Assembly (NCBI RefSeq): GCF_007922615.2
Contig: NZ_CP042301.2
Location: 2,108,001 to 2,172,000 of the forward strand
Length of the DNA stretch: 64,000 bases
Direction of reading: 5' to 3'
From: Nitratireductor mangrovi
GTDB lineage: Bacteria > Pseudomonadota > Alphaproteobacteria > Rhizobiales > Rhizobiaceae
Under the pieces are notes generated by a model. The model saw nothing but the letters and a program-made list of their open reading frames with translations, made no database searches and was not told where the DNA came from. The position numbers and the translations under genes are program-made. Positions 1-8,936 of this stretch are shown piece after piece (positions within the stretch are counted from its first letter, which is position 1; each line of letters begins with the position of its first letter).

Positions 1-2
1 TC

Positions 3-257
3 TATTCGATCTTCAACGCCGTGAAGGGTGGCGCCGCAGTACGCCAGAAGGGTTCCGGCAACAATGCCGGCATCGCCCAGATCGGCCGCGGCAATTTCGG
101 CGTCGTCCACCAGGACGGCCACGGCCACAACGGCACGCTGCGCCAGAACGGCGGCAACAACGCCTATGGCCTGTTCCAGTTCGGCCGCAACACCAACGGC
201 CACATCGTCCAGAACGGCCACGGCCGCACCGGCGCCACCTTCCAGTTCGGCTGGTAG
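3..257 (+). CDS. Curlin-repeat protein (CsgA/CsgB-like), 3' end only
   Basis: The gene enters from the left edge; the frame is open from base 3 and ends at TAG 255-257. The 84 visible residues carry imperfect repeats of about 18-22 residues built on Q-x-G and N-x-A/G spacing (QKGSGNNAGIAQIGRGN, then QDGHGHNGTLRQNGGNN, then QFGRNTNGHIVQNGHG). This is the Gln/Asn ladder of curlin repeats, which stack as a beta-helix in extracellular amyloid fibres. The protein ends in an aromatic pair (GW). The signal peptide and N-terminal targeting segment lie outside the window, so CsgA versus CsgB type cannot be decided. A terminator-like hairpin follows. The repeat family is clear; its role in biofilm or adhesion is inferred from the family. 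Confidence 0.75.
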   Translation, partial: YSIFNAVKGGAAVRQKGSGNNAGIAQIGRGNFGVVHQDGHGHNGTLRQNGGNNAYGLFQFGRNTNGHIVQNGHGRTGATFQFGW

Positions 258-281
258 CAGCCGCCGCAAGGACACAAGAAC

Positions 282-310
282 CCCGGCGGCGCCCCGCGTC
301 GCCGGGTTTT
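282..310 (+). terminator. Rho-independent terminator after the curlin gene
   Basis: A 7-bp GC stem, CCCGGCG (282-288) with CGCCGGG (300-306), encloses an 11-base loop and is followed by TTTT (307-310). It lies 25 bases after the curlin stop codon and upstream of the SDR start, so it would end curlin transcription. Confidence 0.65.
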
Positions 311-399
311 CGCTGCCATTTGCCCCGCTCCCCTTGCGGCTGCCGCGCCCGGCACCGACATTGTCGGTTCGAAGGCGAACCCGGACAAGGAGAGCGGCC

Positions 400-1086
400 A
401 TGGCCATTGCATTGATCGTCGGCGTCGGGGACGGGCTTTCCGCCTCGCTCGCCCGCAAGCTCAACGGCGCCGGCTACAAGCCGGTGCTGGCCGCCCGCGA
501 CGCCGACAAGCTCGACGCACTGGCGCGGGAGACGGGCGCGGCCACCGTCTCCGCCGACGCCTCGACCCGCAAGGGCGTCGACGCCATCTTCGGCCTGGTC
601 GACCGCCTCGGCGACAAGCTCGCGGTCGCGGTCTACAACCCCTCCTTCCGCGTCCGCGGGCCCTTCGTCGAGATCGACCCGGACAAGGTGCAGACCGCGC
701 TCCAGGTCACCGCCTATGGCGCCTTCCTCGTCGCCCAGCAGGCGGCCAGGCGCATGCTGCCCGAGGGCAAGGGCACGATCCTGTTCACCGGCGCTTCGGC
801 CGGCGTGAAGGGCTATCCCCAGTCCGCTTCCTTCGCCATGGGCAAGTTTGCCCTACGCGGGCTGGCCCAGTCGATGGCGCGCGAGTTGCACCCCAAGGGC
901 ATCCATGTCGGCCACGTCGTCATCGACGGCGCAATCCGCAATCCGGGCCGCACCGAGCCGGCCGACAAGCCCGATTCCATGCTCGATCCCGACGCGATCG
1001 CCGAAACCTATATGCAGCTGATCGGCCAGGACCGCAGCGCCTGGGCGTGGGAGATCGAGCTTCGGCCGTGGGTTGAGAACTTCTGA
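400..1086 (+). CDS. SDR-family protein with Tyr-to-Phe change in the active site
   Basis: This 228-residue protein has the short-chain dehydrogenase fold: an N-terminal glycine-rich nucleotide loop (G8-V-G10-D-G12), the GAS motif with Ser133, and the active-site helix at 145-149. The usual YxxxK is FAMGK here: Phe145 replaces the catalytic Tyr while Lys149 is kept. It may therefore bind NAD(P) without classical oxidoreductase chemistry, or use another acid. The start at 400 was chosen because the SDR fold begins there and a GGAGAG-type ribosome site (AAGGAGAG) lies just upstream; the longer upstream frame overlaps the curlin gene. It is transcribed alone and converges on the RNase gene. The substrate is unknown. 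Confidence 0.85.
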   Translation: MAIALIVGVGDGLSASLARKLNGAGYKPVLAARDADKLDALARETGAATVSADASTRKGVDAIFGLVDRLGDKLAVAVYNPSFRVRGPFVEIDPDKVQTALQVTAYGAFLVAQQAARRMLPEGKGTILFTGASAGVKGYPQSASFAMGKFALRGLAQSMARELHPKGIHVGHVVIDGAIRNPGRTEPADKPDSMLDPDAIAETYMQLIGQDRSAWAWEIELRPWVENF

Positions 1087-1095
1087 CCAGCCGCC

Positions 1096-2112
1096 CTATT
1101 GCAGGCCGGCCGGATCGACGATTCCTTCCGGGCAGCCGGTATTGCCGGTCGGCCGCGCCGCATGGATCAGATCGGCGAGCGAGGCGCCTTCGCCGATCGG
1201 CCCGCCCAGCGCGATCGTGATCTCGCCGATCAGGCGACGACCATTCGAGGGGTCGATGACGCAGGCGACGCGCACCCTGCCGCCGGCTCCCTCTCCGAAA
1301 GCTTCGTCGAAAGCGCGCCGGATCTGTGCCGCGGTCACCTTGCGGCCGATGCGCGCAGCAAAGAAGTCACGCGCTGCCGACGCGTTGAGCGCGCGCATCA
1401 GGGCCAGCGAGTCCGCGTAGTAGGCCTGCGCGTCGGTCCCGTAGCAGCTGCCGTGCTTGAACCATTCGTGCCGATGCAGATAGGAAGCCGCGCCCGGCAT
1501 CACGGTAAAGAGCTCGCGCAGCAGGTCCGCTTCGAGGCCGAGTTCTGGCAGCGACCGCCAACTGCCGGACCTGTCAGTTTCGACGAGACGTTCGGGAACC
1601 CCGCAATAGACGGTTCCGGGCGGCTGCGGCCAAAGCCCGTGCAGCGAAAAATGCGAGGCGTCGTATCGCCCGGCGCTCTGGCTCCGGCATTCGCGTACTT
1701 TGGGCCGCGTCTCGCAAAAGCCCGGCTGCCAGTTGACCGCCAGCACCAACTCGGTCTTCCGGCGCGCGGGCGCTTGTTTCGTCCGCGGCTTCTGCGCGGA
1801 AGAGCCGGCCTCGGCCTGGCGCCATTGCCCGCAATCGACGCTGACCCAGCGCCGCTCCGGCCTCGCGCCGGGGACCGTGATCAACAGATGCGTCGGCTCG
1901 GGCTTGTTGCCCGCCAGCAGCGCATAGGCCTCGCCCGGTCGAACGCGAACCTTCCCCGGATTGGCTTTGTTGCGGATCGCCGGCGTCGCCGGGCACGACG
2001 ATTGCGCCAGGAAGCGCCCTTCAAGTCTCACTTCGGCGCGACCGCTTGTGACCGCAAGCCCGGTAAGGCTGATGCACAGAGCGAGAAGAAACGCGGCTCG
2101 CGCCAGGGACAT
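1096..2112 (-). CDS. Secreted ribonuclease T2 family protein
   Basis: This 338-residue protein has a Sec signal peptide (residues 1 to about 27, a hydrophobic core ending SGRA). The RNase T2 active-site motifs are both present: CAS I SLHGLWP with His158 and CAS II HEWFKHGSC with His215, Glu216, Lys219 and His220. RNase T2 enzymes cleave single-stranded RNA through 2',3'-cyclic phosphates and act in the periplasm or outside the cell. The roughly 100 residues between the signal and the T2 domain are Cys-containing and not recognised. I chose the ATG at 2112 because the signal peptide starts there, although the frame is open 23 codons further. It converges with the SDR gene, with 9 bases between the stops. 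Confidence 0.88.
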   Translation of the reverse strand: MSLARAAFLLALCISLTGLAVTSGRAEVRLEGRFLAQSSCPATPAIRNKANPGKVRVRPGEAYALLAGNKPEPTHLLITVPGARPERRWVSVDCGQWRQAEAGSSAQKPRTKQAPARRKTELVLAVNWQPGFCETRPKVRECRSQSAGRYDASHFSLHGLWPQPPGTVYCGVPERLVETDRSGSWRSLPELGLEADLLRELFTVMPGAASYLHRHEWFKHGSCYGTDAQAYYADSLALMRALNASAARDFFAARIGRKVTAAQIRRAFDEAFGEGAGGRVRVACVIDPSNGRRLIGEITIALGGPIGEGASLADLIHAARPTGNTGCPEGIVDPAGLQ

Positions 2113-2271
2113 GACGGCTCTCCGGATTGGACGGTCGCGGCGGACGACGAGTGCATCCCACAGCTTGTGGCCGGTTTTCAAGCCACGTCCGCAAGAGTGC
2201 GAAACACCGACGGCGATTGCTCCTTGCGCGCAATCGCGGCAATGTCCTCCTCCGTGAGCAAGGGGAACGCG

Positions 2272-3225
2272 ATGGGCTTCGACAGCCAGAGAGAGATCAA
2301 TTCACCCACCGGTGCCGTGCTTCGGCTTTACGAGCGCCGGCCGGCAGGGGCGCCGAGGGCGGTGGTGCAGATCAATCATGGCCTCGCCGAACATGCGGCG
2401 CGTTATGCGCGTTTTGCCGATTTTCTCGCCGAACGCGACATCGCCACCTTCGCCCACGACCATCGCGGCCATGGCCATACCACCGCGCCCGACGCGCCGG
2501 CGCGGATTTTTTCGACTGCCGGCGACGGGGCTGACAAGGTTGTCGCCGACATAACGGCGGTCCACGACCACATCGCGGAGACGCTGCCCGGCGTCCCGGT
2601 GATCGTCTTCGGCCATTCGATGGGCGGCCTCGTCGCGATGAACTTTGTCCTGGCGCATTCCAACCGCATTGCCGCTGCGGCGATCTGGAACGCCAACTTC
2701 ACCGCCGGCCTCCTCGGTAAGGCGGCACGCGCCGTCCTCGCCTGGGAAAAATTCCGTCTCGGCTCCGACGTGCCCTCGCGCATGCTGCCACGTCTCACCT
2801 TCCAGGCCTGGGCAAAGCAGATTCCCGATCGACGCACCGACTTCGACTGGCTGTCGCGCGACCCGGAAGAGGTCGACAAATATGTCGCCGATCCGCTTTG
2901 CGGCTGGGACGCTTCGGTGTCGATGTGGCGCGACCTGTTCGACTGGGTATTCGCCGGGGCCGACGATGCGAATTTTTCGGCGATCCGCCGTGACCTGCCC
3001 TTCAGCCTCGTCGGCGGCGAGAAGGACCCGGCCACCGATGGCGGCAAGGCGGTCGCGGCCCTGGCCGCGCGCATGAAGGCGATGGGCTTTTCGAATCTGC
3101 AATCAACGATTTTCGCCGAGACCCGCCACGAGAGCCTGAACGAGATCAACCGCGACCGGATCATGTCCGATTTCGCCTCGTGGGTGGATGGCGTCCTCGC
3201 AGGACATGATGCGCCAAGCGCATAA
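2272..3225 (+). CDS. Alpha/beta hydrolase, monoacylglycerol-lipase type
   Basis: This 317-residue hydrolase has a nucleophile elbow GHSMGG (Ser116), a probable acid at Asp252 (GGEKDP) and His286 (ETRHE), all in the expected order. An HG oxyanion motif (NHGLAEH) and the HDHRGHG segment are typical of the Hydrolase_4/lysophospholipase group (PldB or monoacylglycerol lipase). No signal peptide is seen, so it is probably cytoplasmic. The start at 2272 follows an AAGGGGA ribosome site. It is divergent from the RNase T2 gene with about 160 bases between starts. The substrate is inferred only to class level, lipid or other ester. Confidence 0.85.
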   Translation: MGFDSQREINSPTGAVLRLYERRPAGAPRAVVQINHGLAEHAARYARFADFLAERDIATFAHDHRGHGHTTAPDAPARIFSTAGDGADKVVADITAVHDHIAETLPGVPVIVFGHSMGGLVAMNFVLAHSNRIAAAAIWNANFTAGLLGKAARAVLAWEKFRLGSDVPSRMLPRLTFQAWAKQIPDRRTDFDWLSRDPEEVDKYVADPLCGWDASVSMWRDLFDWVFAGADDANFSAIRRDLPFSLVGGEKDPATDGGKAVAALAARMKAMGFSNLQSTIFAETRHESLNEINRDRIMSDFASWVDGVLAGHDAPSA

Positions 3226-3307
3226 ACCCATGCTGGAAAACCGGGCTGACGCTGCCACGCCGATTTGCTAGTCCGAAAGGGTCCGCAACAACATCCGACG
3301 GGCCGAC

Positions 3308-4483
3308 ATGGCATCACCCCCCCTCGCCGGCATTCGCGTCATCGAACTTGCCCGCATCCTTGCCGGGCCTTGGGCCGGCCAGTTGCTGGCCGATCTCGGC
3401 GCCGATGTCATCAAGGTCGAAAACCCGGCCGGCGGCGACGACACCCGGCGCTGGGGCCCGCCCTTCGTCAAGAGCCATGACGGCGAGAATCTCTCTGCCG
3501 CCTATTATCACTCGACCAACCGCGGCAAGCGCTCGATCGCGCTCGACTTCGCCACACCGGAAGGCGCCGCTACGCTGAAGCGGCTGATCGGCAGTGCCGA
3601 TGTCATCATCGAGAATTTCAAGCTCGGCGGGCTGAAAAAGTACGGCCTCGACTACGAAAGCCTGCGCACCGCCAATCCGCGCCTTGTCTATTGCTCGATC
3701 ACCGGCTTCGGCCAGACCGGACCCTATGCCGCCCGCCCGGGTTACGATTTCATCATCCAGGGCATGGCCGGCATGATGTCGATCACAGGCGAACCGGGCC
3801 GCGAGCCACAGAAGGCGGGGGTCGCGATCTCCGACGTCTTCACCGGGCTTTATGCCGTGATCGCCATCCAGGCCGCTTTGCGCCACGTCGAACAGACCGG
3901 CGAGGGCCAGCATATCGACATGGCGCTGTTCGACAGCCAGATCTCGATCCTCGGCAACCAGAACCTCAACTATCTGGTCTCCGGCAAGCCGCCGGTGCAG
4001 ATAGGCAACGCCCATATGAACATCGCGCCCTACGAGGTGCTGCCGGTCGCCGACGGTCACATCATCCTGGCGGTCGGCAATGACGGCCAGTTCCGCAACC
4101 TCTGCAAGGTCATCGGACTCGACGCGCTCGCCGACGATGCGGCGTTTGCCACCAACCCGGCCCGGGTCGAAAACCGTGCCGAGTTGCGCAAGACGCTGAT
4201 CGGGCAACTTGCGAGTTGGCAGAAGGACACTCTGCTCGCAAAGCTGGAAGCCGCCAACGTGCCGGCAAGTCCGATCAACAACATCGCCGAAACCTTCGCC
4301 GATCCGCAGACGATCGCACGCGGCCTGCGCATGGACCTCGACGACGGCCATGGCAACCGGCTGCCTTCGGTGCGCGCGCCGATGCTGATGTCGAAGACGC
4401 CGCCGGTCTACGAGCGCCCGTCGCCCCGGCTTGGCGAGCACACGGACGAAATCCTGGCCGAACTGGAGGCGCGCGAAAAATGA
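3308..4483 (+). CDS. CaiB/BaiF (class III) CoA-transferase
   Basis: This 391-residue protein belongs to the formyl-CoA transferase/CaiB family. Visible signs are the N-terminal LAGIRVIELARILAGPW segment, DVIKVENPxGGDDTR, the GFGQTGPYAxRPGYD segment, and the catalytic aspartate Asp176 in SDVFTG, which in the family forms the acyl-aspartyl anhydride. It would move CoA between carboxylic acids. The stop overlaps the ATG of the next gene (ATGA, 4480-4483), so the two are translationally coupled. Pairing with a ThDP enzyme recalls formyl-CoA transferase with oxalyl-CoA decarboxylase, but the acids used here cannot be read from sequence. Confidence 0.9.
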   Translation: MASPPLAGIRVIELARILAGPWAGQLLADLGADVIKVENPAGGDDTRRWGPPFVKSHDGENLSAAYYHSTNRGKRSIALDFATPEGAATLKRLIGSADVIIENFKLGGLKKYGLDYESLRTANPRLVYCSITGFGQTGPYAARPGYDFIIQGMAGMMSITGEPGREPQKAGVAISDVFTGLYAVIAIQAALRHVEQTGEGQHIDMALFDSQISILGNQNLNYLVSGKPPVQIGNAHMNIAPYEVLPVADGHIILAVGNDGQFRNLCKVIGLDALADDAAFATNPARVENRAELRKTLIGQLASWQKDTLLAKLEAANVPASPINNIAETFADPQTIARGLRMDLDDGHGNRLPSVRAPMLMSKTPPVYERPSPRLGEHTDEILAELEAREK

Positions 4484-6129
4484 GAACCGGCGGACAACTG
4501 GTCGTCGACTGCCTAGAGGCCAACGGCGTCAAGCGCATCTACAGCGTGCCTGGGGAGAGTTATCTCGCCGTCCTCGACGCTCTGCACGACTCGGCGATCG
4601 AGAACATCGTCTGCCGCCAGGAAGGCGGGGCCGCGATGATGGCCGACTGCGAAGGCCGGCTGACGGGAAAACCCGGCATCTGCTTCGTGACGCGTGGCCC
4701 GGGCGCCACCAACGCTTCCGCCGGCTTCCATATCGCCAGCCAGGATTCGAACCCGCTGATCCTGTTCGTTGGTCAGGTGGCGCGCGGCAATCTCGAGCGC
4801 GAGGCGTTCCAGGAGGTCGACTACCGGGCCTTCCTCGGCACCATGGCGAAATGGGTGGTTCAGATCGAGGATGCGGCGCGCGTTCCAGAACTCGTCACCC
4901 GCGCCTTCGCGGTCGCCACTTCCGGGCGGCCCGGGCCGGTCGTCGTGGTTCTGCCCGAGGATATGCTCACCGACGAGGTCGAGGCCCCGCAGCCGCTGCC
5001 CTTCGTTCCCGTCGAGACACGGCCCGGGCAGCCCGAGATGGAGCGGCTGGTCGAACTGCTTGGCGCGGCCGAGCGCCCGTTCCTGGTACTCGGCGGCACC
5101 CGCTGGACCGAGGACGCCGTGAAGCAGGTCTGCGCCGGCATCAGTCGCTGGCGCTTGCCGGTCGGCTGTTCTTTCCGCCGCCAGACCCTCTGCGACCAGA
5201 TGCACGAATGTTACGCCGGCGACATCGGCATCGGCGCCAACCCGAAGCTCGCCGCCTACATCAAAAAAAGCGATCTCGTCATCCTCGTCGGCTGCCGCTT
5301 CGGCGAGATGCCGTCTGCCGACTATACGCTTCTCAAGAGCCCCTATCCGGACCAGAAGCTGGTCCACATCTTCCCCGACCCGGAAGAGCTTGGCCGCGTC
5401 TACCGGCCGACGCTGGCGATCAATGCCTCCAACACTGCCTTCGCCGAAGCATTTGCCGAGACCGCGCCGGAAGCGGCCCCGCGCTGGGCGAACCGCACCG
5501 AGGAACTGCACCAGTCCTATCTCGGATGGTCGACGCCGCCGACGGACGGGACAGGTGCTGTGAAGATGGGGCCGGTCATGTCGTGGCTGGAGGAAAACCT
5601 GCCCGAGGACGTCATCATCGCCAACGGCGCCGGCAATTTCGCCACCTGGATGCACCGCTTTCACCGCTATCGCCGCTTCAACGGGCAGGCGGCCCCAACG
5701 TCCGGCTCTATGGGCTACGGCGTGCCGGCCGGCGTCGCCGCGAAGGGCATCTTTCCCGAACGCGAGGTCGTGGTCTGGGCCGGGGACGGCGACTTCCTGA
5801 TGAACGGGCAGGAATTCGCAACGGCCGTGCAATACGGCCGGCCGGTCATCGTGGTGATCCTCAACAACGGCATCTACGGCACCATCCGCATGCATCAGGA
5901 GCGCGACTACCCCGGCCGCGTGTCGGGGACGACGCTCCAGAACCCGGATTTCGCCGCCCTGGCCCGCGCCTATGGCGGCCATGGCGAGACTGTGGCGACG
6001 ACGGAGGAATTCGCGCCAGCCTATGAGCGCGCGCGCGCCAGCGGCATACCGGCCATCATCGAGGTGAAGCTCGACCCGGAGGCGATCACGCCGACACGCA
6101 CGCTTTCCCAGATCCGGAACCGCGAATAG
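4480..6129 (+). CDS. Thiamine-diphosphate-dependent enzyme, acetolactate-synthase-like
   Basis: This 549-residue protein has the three-domain ThDP fold. Glu48 (CRQEGG) matches the conserved N-terminal glutamate that activates ThDP. The family GPGATN segment lies near residue 73. The C-terminal ThDP/Mg motif starts GDGDFLMNGQE near residue 435 and ends with the NN pair about 27 residues later (ILNNGIYG). The family includes acetolactate synthase, oxalyl-CoA decarboxylase and 2-hydroxyacyl-CoA lyase. The coupled CoA-transferase just upstream favours a CoA-thioester lyase or decarboxylase, but I see no decisive ADP/CoA-binding signature. The start overlaps the upstream stop. I am sure of the family, not of the reaction. 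Confidence 0.85.
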   Translation: MRTGGQLVVDCLEANGVKRIYSVPGESYLAVLDALHDSAIENIVCRQEGGAAMMADCEGRLTGKPGICFVTRGPGATNASAGFHIASQDSNPLILFVGQVARGNLEREAFQEVDYRAFLGTMAKWVVQIEDAARVPELVTRAFAVATSGRPGPVVVVLPEDMLTDEVEAPQPLPFVPVETRPGQPEMERLVELLGAAERPFLVLGGTRWTEDAVKQVCAGISRWRLPVGCSFRRQTLCDQMHECYAGDIGIGANPKLAAYIKKSDLVILVGCRFGEMPSADYTLLKSPYPDQKLVHIFPDPEELGRVYRPTLAINASNTAFAEAFAETAPEAAPRWANRTEELHQSYLGWSTPPTDGTGAVKMGPVMSWLEENLPEDVIIANGAGNFATWMHRFHRYRRFNGQAAPTSGSMGYGVPAGVAAKGIFPEREVVVWAGDGDFLMNGQEFATAVQYGRPVIVVILNNGIYGTIRMHQERDYPGRVSGTTLQNPDFAALARAYGGHGETVATTEEFAPAYERARASGIPAIIEVKLDPEAITPTRTLSQIRNRE

Positions 6130-6234
6130 GCTTGCCGCAGCGACCGCCAGCGCGACCGTCACATCCGCCGAGGTTGTCATCGCAACGGCCGCATGGTCAG
6201 TTGGCGCCCGGCTTGGGGACTGGGCAGACGGCGC

Positions 6235-8430
6235 ATGAAAAAATTCGCGATGGACAGGATCGGCGAGGCAGTCACCGGCCATCTCCGCCCCGTCGCCCTT
6301 GCCTGCGCCGCGATCACCGCCGTCGCGCTTGCCGCGCTGGCCACCGGGCTGACGTTCAACGGTTCGGTGACCGACATCCTCAAGGTCGACACCCCGGTCT
6401 ACAACGCCCTGGCCGCCGTCGAACGCGATTTCCATCGCTTTTCCACGGACGAGGTGCTGGTCGTAGAGGCCGGAGATTTCGGCACGCCGGACGCTTACGC
6501 CGCCCTTGAGGAGTTCGTCTCCGAGTTGCAGCTTGTCGAAGGCATCGAGGCGACGATTTCGGTGTTTTCGCTGCCCGGGCCGGGCAGCGGCGCCGAGCCA
6601 TGGCTCGGGACGGAGGTCGCCAACGCCTTGCCGCCTGATCAGCGGCTCGATCGCTTTCTCGCCGGCCAGCCGCTGGCGGCGGATCTGATGGCAGCCGACC
6701 GCACGATGACACTTGTGGTGCTGATGATAGGCCAGAAGCACCAGCACGAGACTGTGCTGTCCGCCTCGTCGCGCGCCGAGATCGAGGTGATTGCGACCTC
6801 CTACGCCCCAGCGCTCTCGGTCGGCTTCGCCGGCCTCGGCGAAATCCACCGGTCGATCGAGCGTGCCTTGAAAAGCGACACGCTACTATTGGCGACCGTG
6901 TCGGTGTCTTTGTGCGTGCTTCTGGCGCTGCTGATCTTCCGCTCCTGGCGCGCCGCGCTCACCTGCGCGGTACCGCCCATCGTCGGCGTGATCTGGTTTT
7001 TCGGCTTCGCCGCCTTCGCCGGCGTCACCATAGACACCATCACCACCATCATTCCAACGCTATTGATCGTGGTCGGCTTCGCCGATGCGGTGCATCTCTA
7101 TTTCGCCATCCTGCGCGCCCGCGACAGCGGCCTCGAAAGCCCCGCCGCCATCCGGGAGGCGGTGGCCGAGACCGGGCCGGCCTGCTTCCTGACCAGCCTC
7201 ACCACCGCTGTTGCCTGCCTCGGCATTGGCCTTGCAGGCAGCGCCACGCTGGACACTTTCGCATGGGCAGGCTTCGCCGGCATGTTCATCCAGCTTGCGG
7301 CCGTCATCGCGCTGGTGCCGATCCTGGCGTCGCTGCTGCTTCCGCGCGAGCCTGAAAAGAAACCGGCCGCGACCGCCTTGTTCGCGGCCCTTTCCGGAGC
7401 TGCGACGGCCCTCATCGCCTACCGCCGGGCGATCGTCGCCGGTTCAGTGGTGCTTTTCGCATTGCTTGCCTATGCCCAGTCGCAGCTCGAAAGCGGCTTT
7501 CGTTTCTCCGAACACCTGCAGGAAGGAAGCGCGCTTGCCGAGGTCGAGGACCGGCTCGCCTCCAGGGGGCTCGGCAGCGGACAGATTTTCGTCGTTGTCG
7601 CAGACACGGGCGCCAAGACCGGTTTCGACGCGGCCGATACCGGCCGGCTGATCGAGGCGGCTCGCGCAGTTTTTCCTGATGCGGACGAAGAGACCGCGAG
7701 CAGGCTTTTCCCGGATGCCGAGCAGATCAACCGGCTTGCCGAGGAAGGCCATCCGCTCCTGCGCCGTTATGTCGCCCGCGACGGCTCACGCTACTTGCTG
7801 CCGGTTCCGCTCGACCTGTCGCTGACATCGAACCAGATCGTCGCCGAGGCCGAGGCGATCCGCGACAGGCTGGCCGACGCCGGGCTTTCCGACGTGACCG
7901 ACCTTGTCGGCCTGCCGCTTCTGTCGGCGTACGAGGTGCCCGGCATGATCGCCGACCTTCAACTCGGCTTCTATGCCGCGCTCCTGCTGGTGGTGATTGT
8001 CCTCGTCGTCGCTACCGGTTCGCTGCGCATGGGGCTGGCATCACTGGTGCCGAACCTGATCCCGATCCTCGGCGTCGAGGCGTGGCTTTACCTGACGACC
8101 GGGCAACTCTCGATGACCGCGGCCGTCGCCTTTACCATCGCCTTCGGCATTGCCGTCGACAATTCGATCCACCTCGTCAACCGCTACCAGCGCGCATCCG
8201 CCGCCGGCACGGCCGCGCCGCTTGCGCTTGCCATCCGCGACACGGCCTCGCCGATCGCGGCGAGCACGCTGCTTCTGGTCGCCGGCCTCGGCGTAACCCA
8301 GATCTCCAGCCTGCCGTCGGTCGCCGTCTTCGGCGAACTCGTCTCGGGCTCTCTGGTCCTGGCGCTGTTTTCCTCTTTGTTCCTGCTGCCGGGCTTTGTT
8401 AGCCTGCTCGCCGCACCGGAGAAGAGTTAA
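6235..8430 (+). CDS. MMPL-type RND transporter
   Basis: This protein of about 731 residues is laid out as two repeats. Each has one membrane helix, a large periplasmic loop (first about residues 40-210), then a block of five or so helices; the second half starts near residue 395. The first block has the RND-type segment PTLLIVVGFADAVHL and the second AFTIAFGIAVDNSIHL, the family's conserved helix-4 motif with acidic residues in the proton relay. MMPL proteins move lipids or hopanoids out of the inner membrane. The start at 6235 is preferred over an upstream ATG at 6193 but neither has a strong ribosome site. The stop overlaps the next start (TAATG). It probably belongs with the small exported protein that follows. 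Confidence 0.85.
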   Translation: MKKFAMDRIGEAVTGHLRPVALACAAITAVALAALATGLTFNGSVTDILKVDTPVYNALAAVERDFHRFSTDEVLVVEAGDFGTPDAYAALEEFVSELQLVEGIEATISVFSLPGPGSGAEPWLGTEVANALPPDQRLDRFLAGQPLAADLMAADRTMTLVVLMIGQKHQHETVLSASSRAEIEVIATSYAPALSVGFAGLGEIHRSIERALKSDTLLLATVSVSLCVLLALLIFRSWRAALTCAVPPIVGVIWFFGFAAFAGVTIDTITTIIPTLLIVVGFADAVHLYFAILRARDSGLESPAAIREAVAETGPACFLTSLTTAVACLGIGLAGSATLDTFAWAGFAGMFIQLAAVIALVPILASLLLPREPEKKPAATALFAALSGAATALIAYRRAIVAGSVVLFALLAYAQSQLESGFRFSEHLQEGSALAEVEDRLASRGLGSGQIFVVVADTGAKTGFDAADTGRLIEAARAVFPDADEETASRLFPDAEQINRLAEEGHPLLRRYVARDGSRYLLPVPLDLSLTSNQIVAEAEAIRDRLADAGLSDVTDLVGLPLLSAYEVPGMIADLQLGFYAALLLVVIVLVVATGSLRMGLASLVPNLIPILGVEAWLYLTTGQLSMTAAVAFTIAFGIAVDNSIHLVNRYQRASAAGTAAPLALAIRDTASPIAASTLLLVAGLGVTQISSLPSVAVFGELVSGSLVLALFSSLFLLPGFVSLLAAPEKS

Positions 8431-8906
8431 TGCGCTTGCTACCGCTCGCCATGGCCGTGCTCGCCGCCGCAAGCGGCAATGCCCATGCCCTCGACCTCGC
8501 CGATTACGTCGGGGTCTGGCGCGGCAAGGGCACCTATGAGCGCATGACCAGCGTGGAAAGCAGCGGCCGCCTCACCTGCAGACTGACGATCAGGGCGGAA
8601 GGCGGTGACCGCATCATCGTCGACGGGCGCTGCGGCGCCTCGGAAGGTTCGCGCGGCTTTTCGACCGAAATCACAGATACCGGCGGCGGCGCGCTTGTCG
8701 GCCGCAACCGCTCGGGGCCGGATTCGGGCCGCCAGAGCAGCGGCCGCCTCGGCGCCAACGGCTTCCGGCTGACCGGCGAGGACGCCACGGGCCGGCTGCT
8801 CTTCCAGCTTACCTCGCCACTTTCGGGGCGCATGGAAATGCATTCGGGAAGCTGGGACGGCGACCGTTACCAGACCGCCGACGTGGTGCTTTCGCGTCAG
8901 AACTGA
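8430..8906 (+). CDS. Small exported protein of unknown function coupled to the MMPL transporter
   Basis: This 158-residue protein has a clear Sec signal peptide (MRLLPLAMAV to AHA, residues 1-20). The mature part is rich in Gly, Arg and Ser and looks like an all-beta fold with repeated G-x-hydrophobic strands (LVGRNRSG, FRLTGEDATG). Two cysteines (LTCRL, GRCGA) could form a disulfide. I do not recognise a family. The ATG shares a base with the transporter's stop codon, so the two are made together; a periplasmic partner or lipid-binding role is only inference. It converges on paaE. Confidence 0.7.
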   Translation: MRLLPLAMAVLAAASGNAHALDLADYVGVWRGKGTYERMTSVESSGRLTCRLTIRAEGGDRIIVDGRCGASEGSRGFSTEITDTGGGALVGRNRSGPDSGRQSSGRLGANGFRLTGEDATGRLLFQLTSPLSGRMEMHSGSWDGDRYQTADVVLSRQN

Positions 8907-8936
8907 AGCGAGGCAGGTGCCTGTCGACCGCGCGAC

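Noticed and set aside
1099..2271. N-terminal extension of the alpha/beta hydrolase frame across the RNase T2 gene
   Set aside because: It is antisense to the RNase and has no hydrolase homology; the domain and ribosome site place the start at 2272.
2272..3225. Alpha/beta hydrolase as the missing PcaD
   Set aside because: Length and motifs fit monoacylglycerol lipase types, and it is 19 kb from the pca operon with no shared context.
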